Assembly: GCA_026996935.1 (NCBI GenBank)
Contig: JALWJW010000045.1
Location: 1-6,813, forward strand
Reading direction: 5' to 3'
Origin: Hyphomicrobiales bacterium
Lineage (GTDB): Bacteria; Pseudomonadota; Alphaproteobacteria; Rhizobiales; Aestuariivirgaceae
DNA length: 6,813 nucleotides
In this document: piece by piece, positions 6,493 to 6,813 of the stretch
How the letters are laid out: each line of letters opens with the position of its first letter
Numbering within the stretch: the first letter of the stretch is position 1
Notes under the pieces: generated by a model
Databases searched by the model: none
The model's input: only the letters and a program-made list of their open reading frames with translations
Told to the model about the DNA's origin: nothing
Program-made: the position numbers and the translations under genes

Positions 6493-6813
6493 TTACGAAA
6501 TTAACCGATCCGGGAGAAGGGATGCCGGCTCAATGCCAAAAGTTTTTATATCAGTTGGCATTGTTTGATGTGTAATGAATGTACTTGCAATGCGTGAGAT
6601 TGCAGGGGAGGTTTCGATGCCATAACCACCTTGAGCAGCAAGCCAGAAAAACCCCCTGGCACGCGGGTCAAAGCCGATAACGGGATTGCCGTCGTTGGCA
6701 AAGGTGCGCAGACCCGCCCATGTGTGTTCAAGGTGGGTGACTTCAAACCCTGTTGCCTGTTGAAAATCTTCCATGGCGTGGGCAAGGGCTATATCATCGG
6801 CCCATGCATCGTG
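6493..6813 (-). CDS. FAD-dependent oxidoreductase of the DAO family, D-amino-acid/D-arginine dehydrogenase-like (5' partial)
   Basis: Only the C-terminal 106 codons and the TAA stop are present; the frame stays open to the right edge, so internal Met codons are not starts. The stretch HTWAGLRTFANDGNPVIGFD, followed by GFFWLAAQGGYGIETSPA, is the typical end of DAO-fold flavoproteins. There the final Gly-rich GGYGIETSPA segment closes over the FAD, and the WAGLRTFAPD-like region forms part of the substrate side. The pattern is closest from memory to D-arginine dehydrogenase-like (DauA) and related DadA-type enzymes, which oxidise D-amino acids to 2-oxo acids and pass electrons to an acceptor. 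Substrate specificity cannot be told from this fragment, and the N-terminal FAD-binding GxGxxG is outside the window. It shares strand with aas but is 114 bp away, so operon membership is uncertain. Confidence 0.85.
   Translation of the reverse strand, partial: HDAWADDIALAHAMEDFQQATGFEVTHLEHTWAGLRTFANDGNPVIGFDPRARGFFWLAAQGGYGIETSPAISRIASTFITHQTMPTDIKTFGIEPASLLPDRLIS

Overview
The window looks like a stretch of alphaproteobacterial chromosome with moderate GC (roughly 45-50% by eye). This rests on the character of the proteins: a CysNC-like sulfate-activation protein, a UDP-glucuronate 4-epimerase of the LspL/WbpP/Cap1J type, a bifunctional Aas, and a D-arginine-dehydrogenase-like flavoprotein. 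A genus cannot be named from this sequence alone. Gene density is high, and no rRNA, tRNA, insertion sequence, CRISPR array or phage gene was seen.

Layout. (1) Positions 2-1981, plus strand: the C-terminal 659 residues of a large hybrid sensor histidine kinase. The window opens just after the H-box. The visible order is HisKA helix 2, HATPase_c, a degenerate receiver, a canonical receiver, a Pro/Glu-rich linker and an HPt domain. (2) Positions 6378 down to 2011, minus strand: three co-directional genes. They are aas (acyltransferase plus acyl-ACP synthetase), then after 40 bp an APS kinase carrying CysN domains II and III but no GTPase domain, then, with a 4-bp ATGA overlap, a nucleotide-sugar epimerase. 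The kinase and epimerase genes converge, with only 29 bp between their stop codons. (3) Positions 6493-6813, minus strand: the C-terminal 106 codons of a DAO-family FAD-dependent oxidoreductase. A 114-bp gap separates it from aas and holds a plausible sigma70-like promoter and a strong Shine-Dalgarno for aas.

How the genes may work together. The APS kinase would make PAPS, the sulfate donor, and the epimerase would interconvert UDP-glucuronate and UDP-galacturonate. Their translational coupling suggests supply of precursors for a sulfated, uronic-acid-containing surface glycan or glycolipid; this is inference, as no sulfotransferase or glycosyltransferase lies in the window. Aas repairs lysophospholipids, and its shared strand and close spacing suggest co-transcription, though a functional link is unproven. 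The hybrid kinase is a separate phosphorelay gene whose partner is not in the window.

The most notable observation is the domain-deleted CysNC. An intact APS kinase is fused to complete-looking CysN beta-barrel domains, starts at the domain II boundary, has an in-frame stop just upstream, and has no G domain anywhere in the window. No wholly new system was recognised.
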